Assembly: GCF_019583405.1 (NCBI RefSeq)
Contig: NZ_SZUU01000002.1
Location: forward strand, 1-64,000
Source of the DNA: Bacteroides fragilis
GTDB lineage: Bacteria; Bacteroidota; Bacteroidia; Bacteroidales; Bacteroidaceae
Length of the DNA: 64,000 bases
Direction: 5' to 3'
Made by a program: the position numbers and the translations under genes
Notes under the pieces: model-generated
Database searches by the model: none
Told to the model about the DNA's origin: nothing
Seen by the model: the letters and a program-made list of their open reading frames with translations, nothing else
In this document: positions 25,473 to 33,721 of the stretch, piece by piece
Position numbering within the stretch: position 1 is the first letter of the stretch
Layout: the number at the start of each line of letters is the position of its first letter

Positions 25473-27110
25473 TTACTTTTGCACTATGGGTATCGGTGCA
25501 GCCGCAGACGAAATAAACCCTTTCAGACTCTTCAAATAATCGATAAAAGCCGTGGTTGTTTCAAGTTTCTGATTATTAAAATCTCCTATTTCATAACCTG
25601 AAAACAATTTGCTGTCATAACCGTCGCCACCCGAGGTGATGAAAGCATCCAACACAACAATACATTTATCGTCATCACGGATTATCTTATTGGTACGGCA
25701 GTCGGTTATCGTTTCAATATTTCCTTTAGAATTCAAATGTAATTTTAAATAAGAAGTTTGCAGAAAACCGTTTTTATTTCTGCGTCCATCGTCCAATAAT
25801 TGCTTCAATCGTTCACCCGTAAATTCATAAGCCACCACATTACCACCGAATGGGAGCACATTACCGGCACGCAACTTTGTGACCTTTCCGGCCGGAATAC
25901 TGGCACGTAAGCCCCCGTAATGATTCACTCCAATCACAGGTAATTTTTTCAGTTCATCCGCCACACATTCACTTTGCAAGAAACTCTGCACGTAGGCAGC
26001 AGTCACATAAGCTCCCACAGATGTATAGTCCCACTTATTAACGGTACGATCATGGATCAAAGCATCCTCAGCATTAGTCAAGCTATCCGACAATCCATAT
26101 TCTTCCAGTACATTATTGACCAATGAATCAATATATGGATTCGAAACCTCACCGGTGCGAATAGTATCGCCACCGATATAAGAAACCTTACAACTCCCTC
26201 CTTCTCTGATAACCTTGAAATCCAGTTTACCGACGTGTGTACCGTTGACTCCTGCCTGAATAATGGGAACATCGTTCACCTTACTAAGCACCACTTCATG
26301 GGAATGACCGGAAATGATAGCGTCCACTCCATTAAGATAAGGAAGTGACTTGGCATTCTCTTCTTCAATAATATCTTTATTTTTCATATTGGTACCAATG
26401 TGCATCAGAAGCACCACCAGATCCACCTTCCCCTCCTTCTTCAACCGGCAAGCCGTCTCGACACGGGCAACATATGTGGGATGTACAAAAGCCAATCCTT
26501 TGATATTTTCCGGACTCGTCTTATGGGCAGTTTCCGTTGTTGTCAATCCGACAAAAGCAACACGCACCTTTCCTCCGTTTTTCATCTCCAGATTCACAAT
26601 CCGGTAAGGTTTTGCCCACTCCAACGAATCCCCCCGTTCTGAAATGATATTGGCAGCTACAAAGTTCATATATACTTTGGCTGTATCCGTCAGATAAGGT
26701 AATCCCCAGTCAAATTCATGGTTACCTACCGCTGACATCTTGACATCCATCTCCCGAAACATTTCAGGCAACGGATTACCTCTTGTAATTCTTGAGAAAT
26801 AACTCCCGCTGAAATTATCGCCGACCGAAAGCACTATTGTATTTTTGTTTTTTTCTTTTTGAGTCAAGATAGTTTGTACTAATTTCCCTGCCCCGGGCAC
26901 TCCCTTATCGCTGGCAAAGGCTCCATGGAAATCGTTAAACGATACCAAAGACAACGTATCCACCGATACGCATTCGTTTACCGATACTTCTGTTTGCGAC
27001 TTATGTTCTTTTTTCTTCTTTGTTTTCAGAGGTGTCTGAGCCCATGTTCCTGCAAGAAGACAGAAAAGCAACCCTAATGAAGCAGCTCTTTGAAAGTATA
27101 ATTTTTCCAT
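25473..27110 (-). CDS. Secreted 5'-nucleotidase / metallophosphatase
   Basis: A 545-residue exported protein: a signal peptide (FQRAASLGLLFCLLAGTWAQ) precedes a metallophosphoesterase domain with SFNDFHGAF (D-x-H), then VGDNFSGSY and GNHEFDWG (GNHE), and DAIISGHSHEVVL (GHSH). These provide the two metal ions of the 5'-nucleotidase/UshA family. The C-terminal nucleotidase domain contains GGLRASIPAGKVTKL and the GGDGYDSKLFSGYE stretch. It releases nucleosides and phosphate from nucleotides in the periplasm or on the surface. It is separated from the capsule operon by a terminator and has its own promoter-like site. Confidence 0.9.
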   Translation of the reverse strand: MEKLYFQRAASLGLLFCLLAGTWAQTPLKTKKKKEHKSQTEVSVNECVSVDTLSLVSFNDFHGAFASDKGVPGAGKLVQTILTQKEKNKNTIVLSVGDNFSGSYFSRITRGNPLPEMFREMDVKMSAVGNHEFDWGLPYLTDTAKVYMNFVAANIISERGDSLEWAKPYRIVNLEMKNGGKVRVAFVGLTTTETAHKTSPENIKGLAFVHPTYVARVETACRLKKEGKVDLVVLLMHIGTNMKNKDIIEEENAKSLPYLNGVDAIISGHSHEVVLSKVNDVPIIQAGVNGTHVGKLDFKVIREGGSCKVSYIGGDTIRTGEVSNPYIDSLVNNVLEEYGLSDSLTNAEDALIHDRTVNKWDYTSVGAYVTAAYVQSFLQSECVADELKKLPVIGVNHYGGLRASIPAGKVTKLRAGNVLPFGGNVVAYEFTGERLKQLLDDGRRNKNGFLQTSYLKLHLNSKGNIETITDCRTNKIIRDDDKCIVVLDAFITSGGDGYDSKLFSGYEIGDFNNQKLETTTAFIDYLKSLKGFISSAAAPIPIVQK

Positions 27111-27136
27111 AGCAATTTATTTTAAGTATTTTCTCA

Positions 27137-27167
27137 CAAAGGTAAAAGAAATATATTCAAAAGCAAT
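27137..27167 (-). promoter_or_regulatory. Candidate promoter of the 5'-nucleotidase gene
   Basis: On the minus strand ATTG (CAAT at 27164-27167), then 19 bp, then TACCTTTG (CAAAGGTA at 27137-27144). The -7 element matches TAnnTTTG exactly; the -33 differs from TTTG at one base. It sits about 25 bp from the start codon. Confidence 0.55.
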
Positions 27168-27216
27168 TCGTTTCCCGGAAAAGTAAAATTTAGTTTTCTT
27201 GTATTCCCATATATAT

Positions 27217-27265
27217 AAAGGAAAGCCGGCCGGAATTTTTCAAATATTCCAGCCGGCTTTCCTTT
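27217..27265. terminator. Terminator of the capsule operon
   Basis: A 14-bp perfect stem (AAAGGAAAGCCGGC at 27217-27230 with GCCGGCTTTCCTTT at 27252-27265) with an additional inner GGAAT/ATTCC pairing. It lies 22 bp beyond the stop of the last capsule gene on the leftward strand. Confidence 0.8.
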
Positions 27266-27287
27266 ATAATACTGATACAATGAATCA

Positions 27288-28418
27288 TTATATCTTCTTG
27301 ATCGTATCTACCACCCTCCTGATATCTTCATCTGTCAATGTAGGTCCCGAAGGCAGACAAAGACCGATATCGAACAACCTCTCACTCGTACCATTCCCAT
27401 AGAACGGAGCATCCGTAAACACAGGCTGAAGATGCATCGGCTTCCACAAAGGACGAGTCTCTATGTTTGCGGCATCCAGCTTCAGGCGAAGATCCTCACG
27501 ACTCTTGCCCGCAAGCTTCGGATCAACCAGAATACAAGTCAGCCAAAAGTTGGAAGCAAACCGTGAATCAGGATTCTCCATGACCGTAATACCCGCAACA
27601 TCTTTCAGCAAATCAACATACAAAGAGTGAATAGCACGGCGACGCGCAATATGCTCTTCCAGAACGTACATCTGGCCACGGCCGATACCCGCACAGATGT
27701 TGCTCATACGGTAATTATAACCGATATGAGTATGCTGGTAATGCGGAGCGGCATCACGAGCCTGCGTCGCATAGAACTTTGTTTGCCGGGCCTCCTCTTC
27801 CGTACGACAGATCAGAGCACCTCCACCGGAAGTCGTGATCATCTTGTTGCCATTGAAAGAGAGAGCGGCCAGTTCACCGAATGTGCCACACTTCTGTCCG
27901 TTCAACTCCGAACCCAAAGCCTCGGCAGCATCCTCCAATACGGGAATACCATAACGCCCCGCAATATCCATGATCTCGTCCATCTTGGCAGGCATGCCAT
28001 AAAGGTGAACCGGAATAATCGCCTTCGGAAGCTTACCCGTCTTGCGCAAACGGTCCTTTATGGCCTCCTCGAGCAATACCGGATCCATATTCCAGGTATC
28101 TTTCTCACTATCCACAAAAACAGGTTTGGCCTCCAGATAAGAAATCGGATTGGCAGAGGCGGCAAAAGTAAAGCTTTGGCAGATCACTTCATCACCGGGT
28201 TTTACATCCAGAAGAATCAAGCCCAAGTGAAGTGCAGCCGTTCCCGCACTCAAGGCCACCACATGGCGGTCTTCATGCAAACATTCGGCCAAAGATTGCT
28301 CAAAGGCATCCACGTTAGGTCCCAAAGGAACTACCCAGTTCGTATCAAAGGCCTCTTTTATAAAGTCTTGCTCACGGCCACCCATGTGAGCAAGCGAAAG
28401 CCAGATTCGTTTGTTCAT
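27288..28418 (-). CDS. PglE-like PLP-dependent sugar aminotransferase
   Basis: A 376-residue DegT/DnrJ/EryC1-family aminotransferase. It has the LSLAHMGGREQDFIKEAFDTNW opening and the PLP lysine in ALSFNGNKMITTSGGGAL, with VLEDAAEALGSELNG supplying the Asp that binds the PLP ring nitrogen. It resembles PglE-type enzymes that transaminate the UDP-4-keto-6-deoxy-GlcNAc made by a PglF-type dehydratase. The product would be UDP-4-amino-4,6-dideoxy-GlcNAc (bacillosamine-type precursor) or the galacto isomer. It is the last gene of the capsule operon and is noticeably less AT-rich than the 28580-35243 block. The 161-bp AT-rich gap to the next gene is unusual within the operon. Confidence 0.8.
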   Translation of the reverse strand: MNKRIWLSLAHMGGREQDFIKEAFDTNWVVPLGPNVDAFEQSLAECLHEDRHVVALSAGTAALHLGLILLDVKPGDEVICQSFTFAASANPISYLEAKPVFVDSEKDTWNMDPVLLEEAIKDRLRKTGKLPKAIIPVHLYGMPAKMDEIMDIAGRYGIPVLEDAAEALGSELNGQKCGTFGELAALSFNGNKMITTSGGGALICRTEEEARQTKFYATQARDAAPHYQHTHIGYNYRMSNICAGIGRGQMYVLEEHIARRRAIHSLYVDLLKDVAGITVMENPDSRFASNFWLTCILVDPKLAGKSREDLRLKLDAANIETRPLWKPMHLQPVFTDAPFYGNGTSERLFDIGLCLPSGPTLTDEDIRRVVDTIKKI

Positions 28419-28579
28419 AACGAAATTATCTATGTTTATTTGATTTTCTTACGTAGTAAGGAATAAAAAGGAAAGATAGCAATACATATATTTTTAAACA
28501 AAACAATCTAATAAAATGGCACATTGTTTTTCAACTATCCATATGATTAAATATATAATAATTTTATATCAACATAAAT

Positions 28580-29242
28580 TTATTCACTAGACGGGACAAA
28601 CATCAGTTTTTCTTTGTATCGATAAAACAAAGTTGAATCATCACCAACATTCTTATCAACAATCATCCCTGCCTGAATTTTATTTCTATTTCCAATAATT
28701 ATATCTGGAACAGTTGTTACTCGAATACCCATATAATTGGCATCTCCTACAATGGTATGTCCACATAATAAAGCTGTTGCAAAAAAATTAAAATCACCGA
28801 CTTTTGAATCGTGACTAATAATACTTTGAGAAGTTAGCAAATTAAAGTTCCCTAAAAGGACATTTGGACCAATCATAACAAAAGGGCACAATATATTTCC
28901 CTCACCAATCTTAGCTGTTTTTGCCACAATTGCGGTAGGATGAATCAAAGTCATAAATTTACCATTACGAGCTTTTATTATCTCCACTATTTTTCTTTTA
29001 ACTTCACTATTACCTAAAGCCAAAATAAAATGATCCTCCTCTTGAACTTGATAATCTTCTAACAGCCCTAAATATGAATGGGCTAATTGATATTCTTTCC
29101 AACTATCAATACCCGACACTCCATATGTCAAATATCCCTTTATTTCAAAGGTACAATCATTTCCCCAACTTCCATCCTCCAAATAAGAGGTTAATTCAGC
29201 AGCTACAGCCCCAGTTCCTATAAATACAATTTTTTTATTCAT
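28580..29242 (-). CDS. PglD/NeuD-like sugar O/N-acyltransferase
   Basis: A 220-residue left-handed beta-helix acyltransferase: an N-terminal Rossmann-like nucleotide-sugar binding segment (KIVFIGTGAVAAELTSYLEDG), then hexapeptide repeats (AKIGEGNILCPFVMIGPNVLLGNF, and VGDFNFFATALLCGHTIVGD with the catalytic His). Related proteins acetylate the 4-amino group of bacillosamine precursors (PglD) or sialic acid (NeuD). In this operon it is adjacent to carrier-protein, adenylation and ketosynthase genes, so an acyl group other than acetyl may be used as donor (inference). It overlaps the metallo-hydrolase gene by 4 bp. Confidence 0.75.
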   Translation of the reverse strand: MNKKIVFIGTGAVAAELTSYLEDGSWGNDCTFEIKGYLTYGVSGIDSWKEYQLAHSYLGLLEDYQVQEEDHFILALGNSEVKRKIVEIIKARNGKFMTLIHPTAIVAKTAKIGEGNILCPFVMIGPNVLLGNFNLLTSQSIISHDSKVGDFNFFATALLCGHTIVGDANYMGIRVTTVPDIIIGNRNKIQAGMIVDKNVGDDSTLFYRYKEKLMFVPSSE

Positions 29243-29874
29243 AAAGCCAACTTCATATCATAAGTATCTAATTCAAAACATTCACCATGCCCAGGACAGA
29301 CGACCAATTTTTTTCCTTTCATTTTCTCTATTACCTCCAATGTATCTATTAATTCCGATCTAGATCCTGTATACAGTTTCGTTACCGTACGTATACCTTT
29401 TATCAAAGTATCACCTGTGAATAAATAATGGTCTATTTTAAAAAAGACTCCAGCATTAGTATGGCCCCTTGCATTCTCAAAGTAAATATCATATCCTTCC
29501 CACAAAAATTTGAATTGTACATCTTCTAAAAGAATATCAACTTTAGATATAATAAATCCTTTTTGATTATAAAACAAAGAATGATTTCTTTTTGCATCTC
29601 TGATAGCAAAAGCGCATTGTTTAGAGCATATAATCCGAGTGCTGTACTTATTCACCAAATAATTACATCCCCATATATGATCAAAATGCTCATGAGTCAA
29701 AATAATGTATTCAGGAATAAGTTTATTCTTCTCTAAGACCATATCTATTACAGCACAATTTTCACTCCCCGGATCCACAACAACACATCTCAGGCCTACA
29801 ACTTTATCAAAAAGGATAAAGCAATTAGAATTCACAGGCTCATTTTCTATTCGTAATAATTCTAATGCCATCAA
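29239..29874 (-). CDS. Metallo-beta-lactamase-fold hydrolase
   Basis: A 211-residue MBL-fold protein with the zinc motif THEHFDHIWG (HxHxDH at residues 61-66), then NARGHTNAGVFF (third His) and LFTGDTLIKG (Asp bridging the metals). Such small proteins resemble glyoxalase II-type thioester hydrolases. In this cluster the natural substrate may be an acyl or aminoacyl thioester on one of the carrier proteins: a release or editing enzyme (inference). It starts 4 bp before the end of the upstream SDR gene and ends overlapping the acyltransferase gene. AT-rich like its neighbours. Confidence 0.78.
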   Translation of the reverse strand: MMALELLRIENEPVNSNCFILFDKVVGLRCVVVDPGSENCAVIDMVLEKNKLIPEYIILTHEHFDHIWGCNYLVNKYSTRIICSKQCAFAIRDAKRNHSLFYNQKGFIISKVDILLEDVQFKFLWEGYDIYFENARGHTNAGVFFKIDHYLFTGDTLIKGIRTVTKLYTGSRSELIDTLEVIEKMKGKKLVVCPGHGECFELDTYDMKLAL

Positions 29875-30620
29875 CCTGTTATATTAATAATCCGTCCACC
29901 ATCTACAACCAATTGTTGCCCGGTTATCCATCTTGCCTTATCAGATAGCAGAAAACTCACTGCATTATAAACATCTTCAGGTCTTCCTAACCCTAAAGGA
30001 TATGTCACAAGCATCCTTTTTGCAACCTCTTCATTCTCAAATATAGATTGCGTCATTTGAGTTTGAACAGCCCCTGGCAACACAGAGTTTATCCTCACAT
30101 TCGGTGCCAACTCTATAGCCAAACATCTCATTAAACCATCCAACGCAGCTTTAGAAGCCGCATAACTACTGAACGCCTTTGCACCACGGTTACTTATATT
30201 ACTTGAAATAAAAACCGCACTTTTAAGAGATGATTTATTAACTTTCTTCGAAACTAAAAGTTTAATGATTAGAGCCACTGAAAATACATTGGTATTAAAT
30301 GTTGTATATAGATTGGACAAGTTTACCAATTTTAATGGTAACATCTTCATGAAACCAGCACAATGAACAAAATGAGATATTGAGATATCTTCCAAATCAA
30401 TAAAAGTCCTCAATTTATCTTCTAATGTATGCGTATCTTCTAAATCTGCGGCCCAAATTAGATGAGAGCCCTCCTTATCACAGTCCTGTAAGACAGACAT
30501 TAATTTGTCTTCATTTCTCCCATTCAAAATAACATTATAATTCTCTGATAATTTAATAGCAATGATTCTACCTATTCCAGACGAAGCTCCAGTGATTATA
30601 ACATTCTGTCTTTTTTTCAT
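29871..30620 (-). CDS. SDR oxidoreductase, FabG-like (first in cassette from 3' end)
   Basis: A 249-residue short-chain dehydrogenase/reductase. The NAD(P)-binding TGASSGIGR, the NxAG-like region HFVHCAGFM, and catalytic SYAASKAALDG (Y-x-x-x-K) are present, with the SSNIS Ser upstream. It resembles 3-oxoacyl-ACP reductase FabG. In the context of the carrier proteins and KAS III it likely reduces a beta-keto group in an acyl chain bound to a carrier protein. The two SDR genes of the cassette could make two stereocentres. It begins 8 bp after the preceding SDR. Confidence 0.82.
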   Translation of the reverse strand: MKKRQNVIITGASSGIGRIIAIKLSENYNVILNGRNEDKLMSVLQDCDKEGSHLIWAADLEDTHTLEDKLRTFIDLEDISISHFVHCAGFMKMLPLKLVNLSNLYTTFNTNVFSVALIIKLLVSKKVNKSSLKSAVFISSNISNRGAKAFSSYAASKAALDGLMRCLAIELAPNVRINSVLPGAVQTQMTQSIFENEEVAKRMLVTYPLGLGRPEDVYNAVSFLLSDKARWITGQQLVVDGGRIINITG

Positions 30621-30628
30621 ATCATATT

Positions 30629-31390
30629 TTATTGGGCAGTAAATCCACCATCCACACTAATAATTGCTCCTGTTATCCATTTCGACATATCAGACAACAA
30701 AAATAAAACAGAATTAGCCACATCTTCCGCTTCCCCCAGTCCCAATGGATGTAAAGTACTTAGATGATCAACATAATCTTCCGAAAAAGAAGAAGATACA
30801 TTCTCCATCATCTTAGTTTTTATAAACCCAGGAGCAATACAATTTACACGTACTTTCTTAGGTGCCAACTCGATAGACAATGCTTTGGTAATTCCTTGAA
30901 TAGCCCCTTTAGAAAGTGCATACCCAACATTGGCAGCGGAACCAACCAAACCATAAACCGACGAAATCAAAACAATAGTGCCATGCTCACCCGCATACAC
31001 ATTTCTATTCATCAATATTTTTGCTAATTCAACCGCAGCATAAGCATTTACAGTATAAAGTTTTTCACAATGGGCTGCTGATACGGTTTTCAACGGTGAA
31101 ATATATGGAAGTCCCGCGCAATGCACAAATCCATTCAACTTTCCGAACGAGCTAATAGAAGATAGGATACATCCTTTAAACTCTTCTGGAAAAGACAAAT
31201 CCATTTTTAGAATCATTGTTTCTCCTACACAGTCTTTCTTCGTTATTTGGAGCCCATCTTCATTTATATCTACTAAAATTAAACGTGCTCCACATTTAGA
31301 TAACAAAATACTAGTAGCACGCCCCATTCCTGAGGCTGCACCAGTTATCAAATAACTCCTTCCTGAAAGATTTAATAAATCTAATTCCAT
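30629..31390 (-). CDS. SDR oxidoreductase, FabG-like (second)
   Basis: A 253-residue SDR with TGAASGMGRA near the N-terminus, HCAGLPY in place of NNAG, SSVYGLVGSAANVGYALSKG (Ser, Tyr, Lys), and the PG motif in CIAPGFIKTKMM. A FabG-like reductase acting on a carrier-bound intermediate is the best guess; a sugar-modifying SDR is the alternative. It is 4 bp downstream of the second carrier protein gene. Both SDRs are AT-rich, unlike the flanking fnl genes. Confidence 0.82.
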   Translation of the reverse strand: MELDLLNLSGRSYLITGAASGMGRATSILLSKCGARLILVDINEDGLQITKKDCVGETMILKMDLSFPEEFKGCILSSISSFGKLNGFVHCAGLPYISPLKTVSAAHCEKLYTVNAYAAVELAKILMNRNVYAGEHGTIVLISSVYGLVGSAANVGYALSKGAIQGITKALSIELAPKKVRVNCIAPGFIKTKMMENVSSSFSEDYVDHLSTLHPLGLGEAEDVANSVLFLLSDMSKWITGAIISVDGGFTAQ

Positions 31391-31394
31391 AATT

Positions 31395-31613
31395 CTATTT
31401 AGACTTTGAATCTATAAGTTCCTTTAATCCTCCAACAGTTTTTGCCTCAGTAATCTCTTTGGCATTTAAAGTGATCTTATAACTTTCATCAGCAAAAGCT
31501 ATAATCGAAAGAATAGTTAAAGAATCCCAAGCCTCAAAAGATTTTAATTCATCTGACACGTTCACCGTATCTTCTTCGAGTAATTCTGCAATTTGTTCTA
31601 AAAATTGTTCCAT
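31395..31613 (-). CDS. Acyl carrier protein 2
   Basis: A 72-residue carrier protein. The phosphopantetheine site is in FEAWDSLTILSI (Ser31 in the D-S-L motif). It is acidic and helical, as in ACP/PCP domains. It lies immediately after the KAS III gene (2 bp). The presence of two carriers suggests separate loading and extension of the acyl chain, or one for the amino acid and one for the acyl group (inference). A phosphopantetheinyl transferase is not in the window. Confidence 0.82.
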   Translation of the reverse strand: MEQFLEQIAELLEEDTVNVSDELKSFEAWDSLTILSIIAFADESYKITLNAKEITEAKTVGGLKELIDSKSK

Positions 31614-31615
31614 AA

Positions 31616-32680
31616 TTAATAATTTATTTGTTCACAAAAAGATAAATTCCCAACTTTCATTAATAAGCTCCCCCACGTCAGCCCAACTCCAAAACCTGCA
31701 AAACAAAGGTTCAGTTCCTCTTTTAATAATCTCTTCTCTAAATTAAAAGTAATATTTGTAGGAATAGATACTCCACTGGCATTCCCAAAGTTTTCCACAA
31801 TATTACTAGGAAGTTTTTCATAAGGAACTCCTATTTTATCAGCCAATTTATGTAACATAAACCTATTCGGCTGATGAAACATGTAATAATCTACACAATC
31901 TTTATCTATAGCTGCATCTTCTAACAAAGAATTAATCATGGGAGGGACTTCTATCTGAACAAAATTAAAAACCTCATCGCCTTTCATTACAAGATTATCC
32001 CTTGAACGAAAATTCCCATTAACATCTTCTTTCATCACAGCGGTTTCAACCGACGATGGTTCTCGAAAGCCCCCTGCCGGAATCATTAGTGCTTCAGCCC
32101 TACTCCCATCCATTTGTATTCTACCATAAATAACAGAATCACAATTAGAGCGTTCCACAATAGTAACAGATGCACCATCCCCTATCAAAGGATTACTATT
32201 ACGATCTCTTTTAGACACTTTCTGACTTAATACATCAGCATTCAGCAAAACGACTTTATTTATCTCTGGCTGATCAAGCAGCATAAAAGACTGAATTAAA
32301 CCTATAATAAATCCAGCACAACCTTGATTAATATCCAAACAAATCATATCCCGCTTTAATCCCAGTTTTCCTTGGATAATATTACTTGTAGGTGGCATAA
32401 AATGATCAGGAGATTGCGTTACAAGAACTAAAGCATCTATTTCATCTCTACTAATCTTTCCGCTTTCAATTAGATAGTTCAAACCATAGCAGCATAAATC
32501 AGATACACAAACACCCTTTTCCACAATACGATGCTTATTATATCCCATAGCTAATTTCAATTTCAAAGATTTTGCATGTGAGAAATTATAATTATCCATT
32601 TCATCTTCAAACAAAACTTCTTTATCAGGCAATATTGTCAATATACCCGATATTTTTTTATTATGAAATAACAACTTCAT
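31616..32680 (-). CDS. KAS III-like beta-ketoacyl synthase
   Basis: A 354-residue ketosynthase III of the FabH type. The catalytic triad is complete: Cys121 in DINQGCAGFIIGL, His in YMFHQPNRFML, Asn in NFGNASGVSIP. The protein is AT-rich and starts at the ATG overlapping the stop of the first carrier protein by 1 bp. FabH condenses an acyl-CoA starter with a carrier-bound malonyl extender. Here it likely builds a short acyl group for a sugar, since it lies in a polysaccharide locus and not with fatty acid genes. The housekeeping FabH is expected elsewhere on the chromosome. Confidence 0.85.
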   Translation of the reverse strand: MKLLFHNKKISGILTILPDKEVLFEDEMDNYNFSHAKSLKLKLAMGYNKHRIVEKGVCVSDLCCYGLNYLIESGKISRDEIDALVLVTQSPDHFMPPTSNIIQGKLGLKRDMICLDINQGCAGFIIGLIQSFMLLDQPEINKVVLLNADVLSQKVSKRDRNSNPLIGDGASVTIVERSNCDSVIYGRIQMDGSRAEALMIPAGGFREPSSVETAVMKEDVNGNFRSRDNLVMKGDEVFNFVQIEVPPMINSLLEDAAIDKDCVDYYMFHQPNRFMLHKLADKIGVPYEKLPSNIVENFGNASGVSIPTNITFNLEKRLLKEELNLCFAGFGVGLTWGSLLMKVGNLSFCEQINY

Positions 32681-32910
32681 TAGACAACTCCATTCTTTTT
32701 TAGAAGTCCGATAATACTCTCTAAAGAAGAAAAATTTTCTGGCAATACATCAACACCATCAATGGAAATGCCAAAAGTAGAATCCAATTCATTTACCAAA
32801 TTAATTACATCAAACGAATCTAGCATACCTTCTTCTATAAAGTTAACCGGTTCATTGAAATCAAATTCAGGCCTTAGACCATTTAGAATTACTACAATCT
32901 TTTCTTTCAT
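32680..32910 (-). CDS. Acyl carrier protein 1
   Basis: A 76-residue carrier protein with the phosphopantetheine attachment motif GMLDSFDVINLV (Ser32). Acidic, predicted helical. It is located between the GNAT gene and KAS III, overlapping the latter by one base (TAATG). With the adenylation enzyme one gene further upstream it probably receives an activated amino or hydroxy acid. It is one of two separate carriers in the operon. Confidence 0.82.
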   Translation of the reverse strand: MKEKIVVILNGLRPEFDFNEPVNFIEEGMLDSFDVINLVNELDSTFGISIDGVDVLPENFSSLESIIGLLKKNGVV

Positions 32911-32917
32911 ATATATA

Positions 32918-33721
32918 TTATTTTTTAATTAAAACATAATCATATAGTTTCTCTGGGGAAAAGCCATAATGCAAATACCGTTTTATCGCATTCTCATTTC
33001 TTGAGATTACCCAAAACATCTGCCGTTTCGATAAAGCACCTTCATGCATGAAAGCATTGAACAATTTTGCTCCAATTTTTTTTTCACGAAACTCTGGTAT
33101 GACAAACCAATATCTTAAATAAAGTGTTACTCCAGTAAGTTCATAAATAATGAAACCACTTATAGAACCATTCTGTTTATAAACCAGTACTGTCCCATTT
33201 TTTACAAAATGGCCTAATTCTTCTTCTGATGGTATTTGTTCTGACAGTGGATCAAAACAAGCATCAAGCAATATTTTTATCGTTTCAACATCACCCAGCA
33301 CTCCCTTTTTTATGTGTTCATCTATAGGAAGAGAAACATTCGGATATCCTGTCCTACTCATCCGATAGAGCAATTCATACTCTTCAAATCCCCAAAGTAC
33401 AAACTTGTTTTTAAGTGGTAATATAGAGTCATTTCCCACTAAGTCAACGACACAAGTACCTATGTAGTTTCGAAAGAATTTTACTAAAGCTTTATTTAAA
33501 GCACGCATATCAGTTGAGATAAAATAAAGATAAGAGTAAGTCTCATTCCGCTTAATCAATAAAAAGCAATCATCAAATGATTCATAAAAGAAGGCATTAC
33601 GATCTATCCATAAAGAATGCTTAAAATGATCAAGAAAAAAATTTGTAATAAACCCCTTTCTTTCACTCCTTATCTGCTGAATTAGCATTTGGACGTCATT
33701 GATCGATTGTAAATTATCCAT
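32918..33721 (-). CDS. GNAT-family acyltransferase
   Basis: A 267-residue protein whose C-terminal 120 residues look like a GNAT N-acetyltransferase (VYKQNGSISGFIIYELTG then FVIPEFREKKIGAKLFNAFM, with the R/Q-x-x-G-x-G/A acyl-CoA loop as REKKIGAKL). The N-terminal half is a distinct helical domain without recognised motifs. The start at 33721 overlaps the adenylation gene stop by 8 bp; the longer start at 33781 would overlap 68 bp. It may acylate the amino acid loaded by the adenylation enzyme (giving an N-acylaminoacyl thioester) or the sugar amine; unresolved. Confidence 0.65.
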   Translation of the reverse strand: MDNLQSINDVQMLIQQIRSERKGFITNFFLDHFKHSLWIDRNAFFYESFDDCFLLIKRNETYSYLYFISTDMRALNKALVKFFRNYIGTCVVDLVGNDSILPLKNKFVLWGFEEYELLYRMSRTGYPNVSLPIDEHIKKGVLGDVETIKILLDACFDPLSEQIPSEEELGHFVKNGTVLVYKQNGSISGFIIYELTGVTLYLRYWFVIPEFREKKIGAKLFNAFMHEGALSKRQMFWVISRNENAIKRYLHYGFSPEKLYDYVLIKK

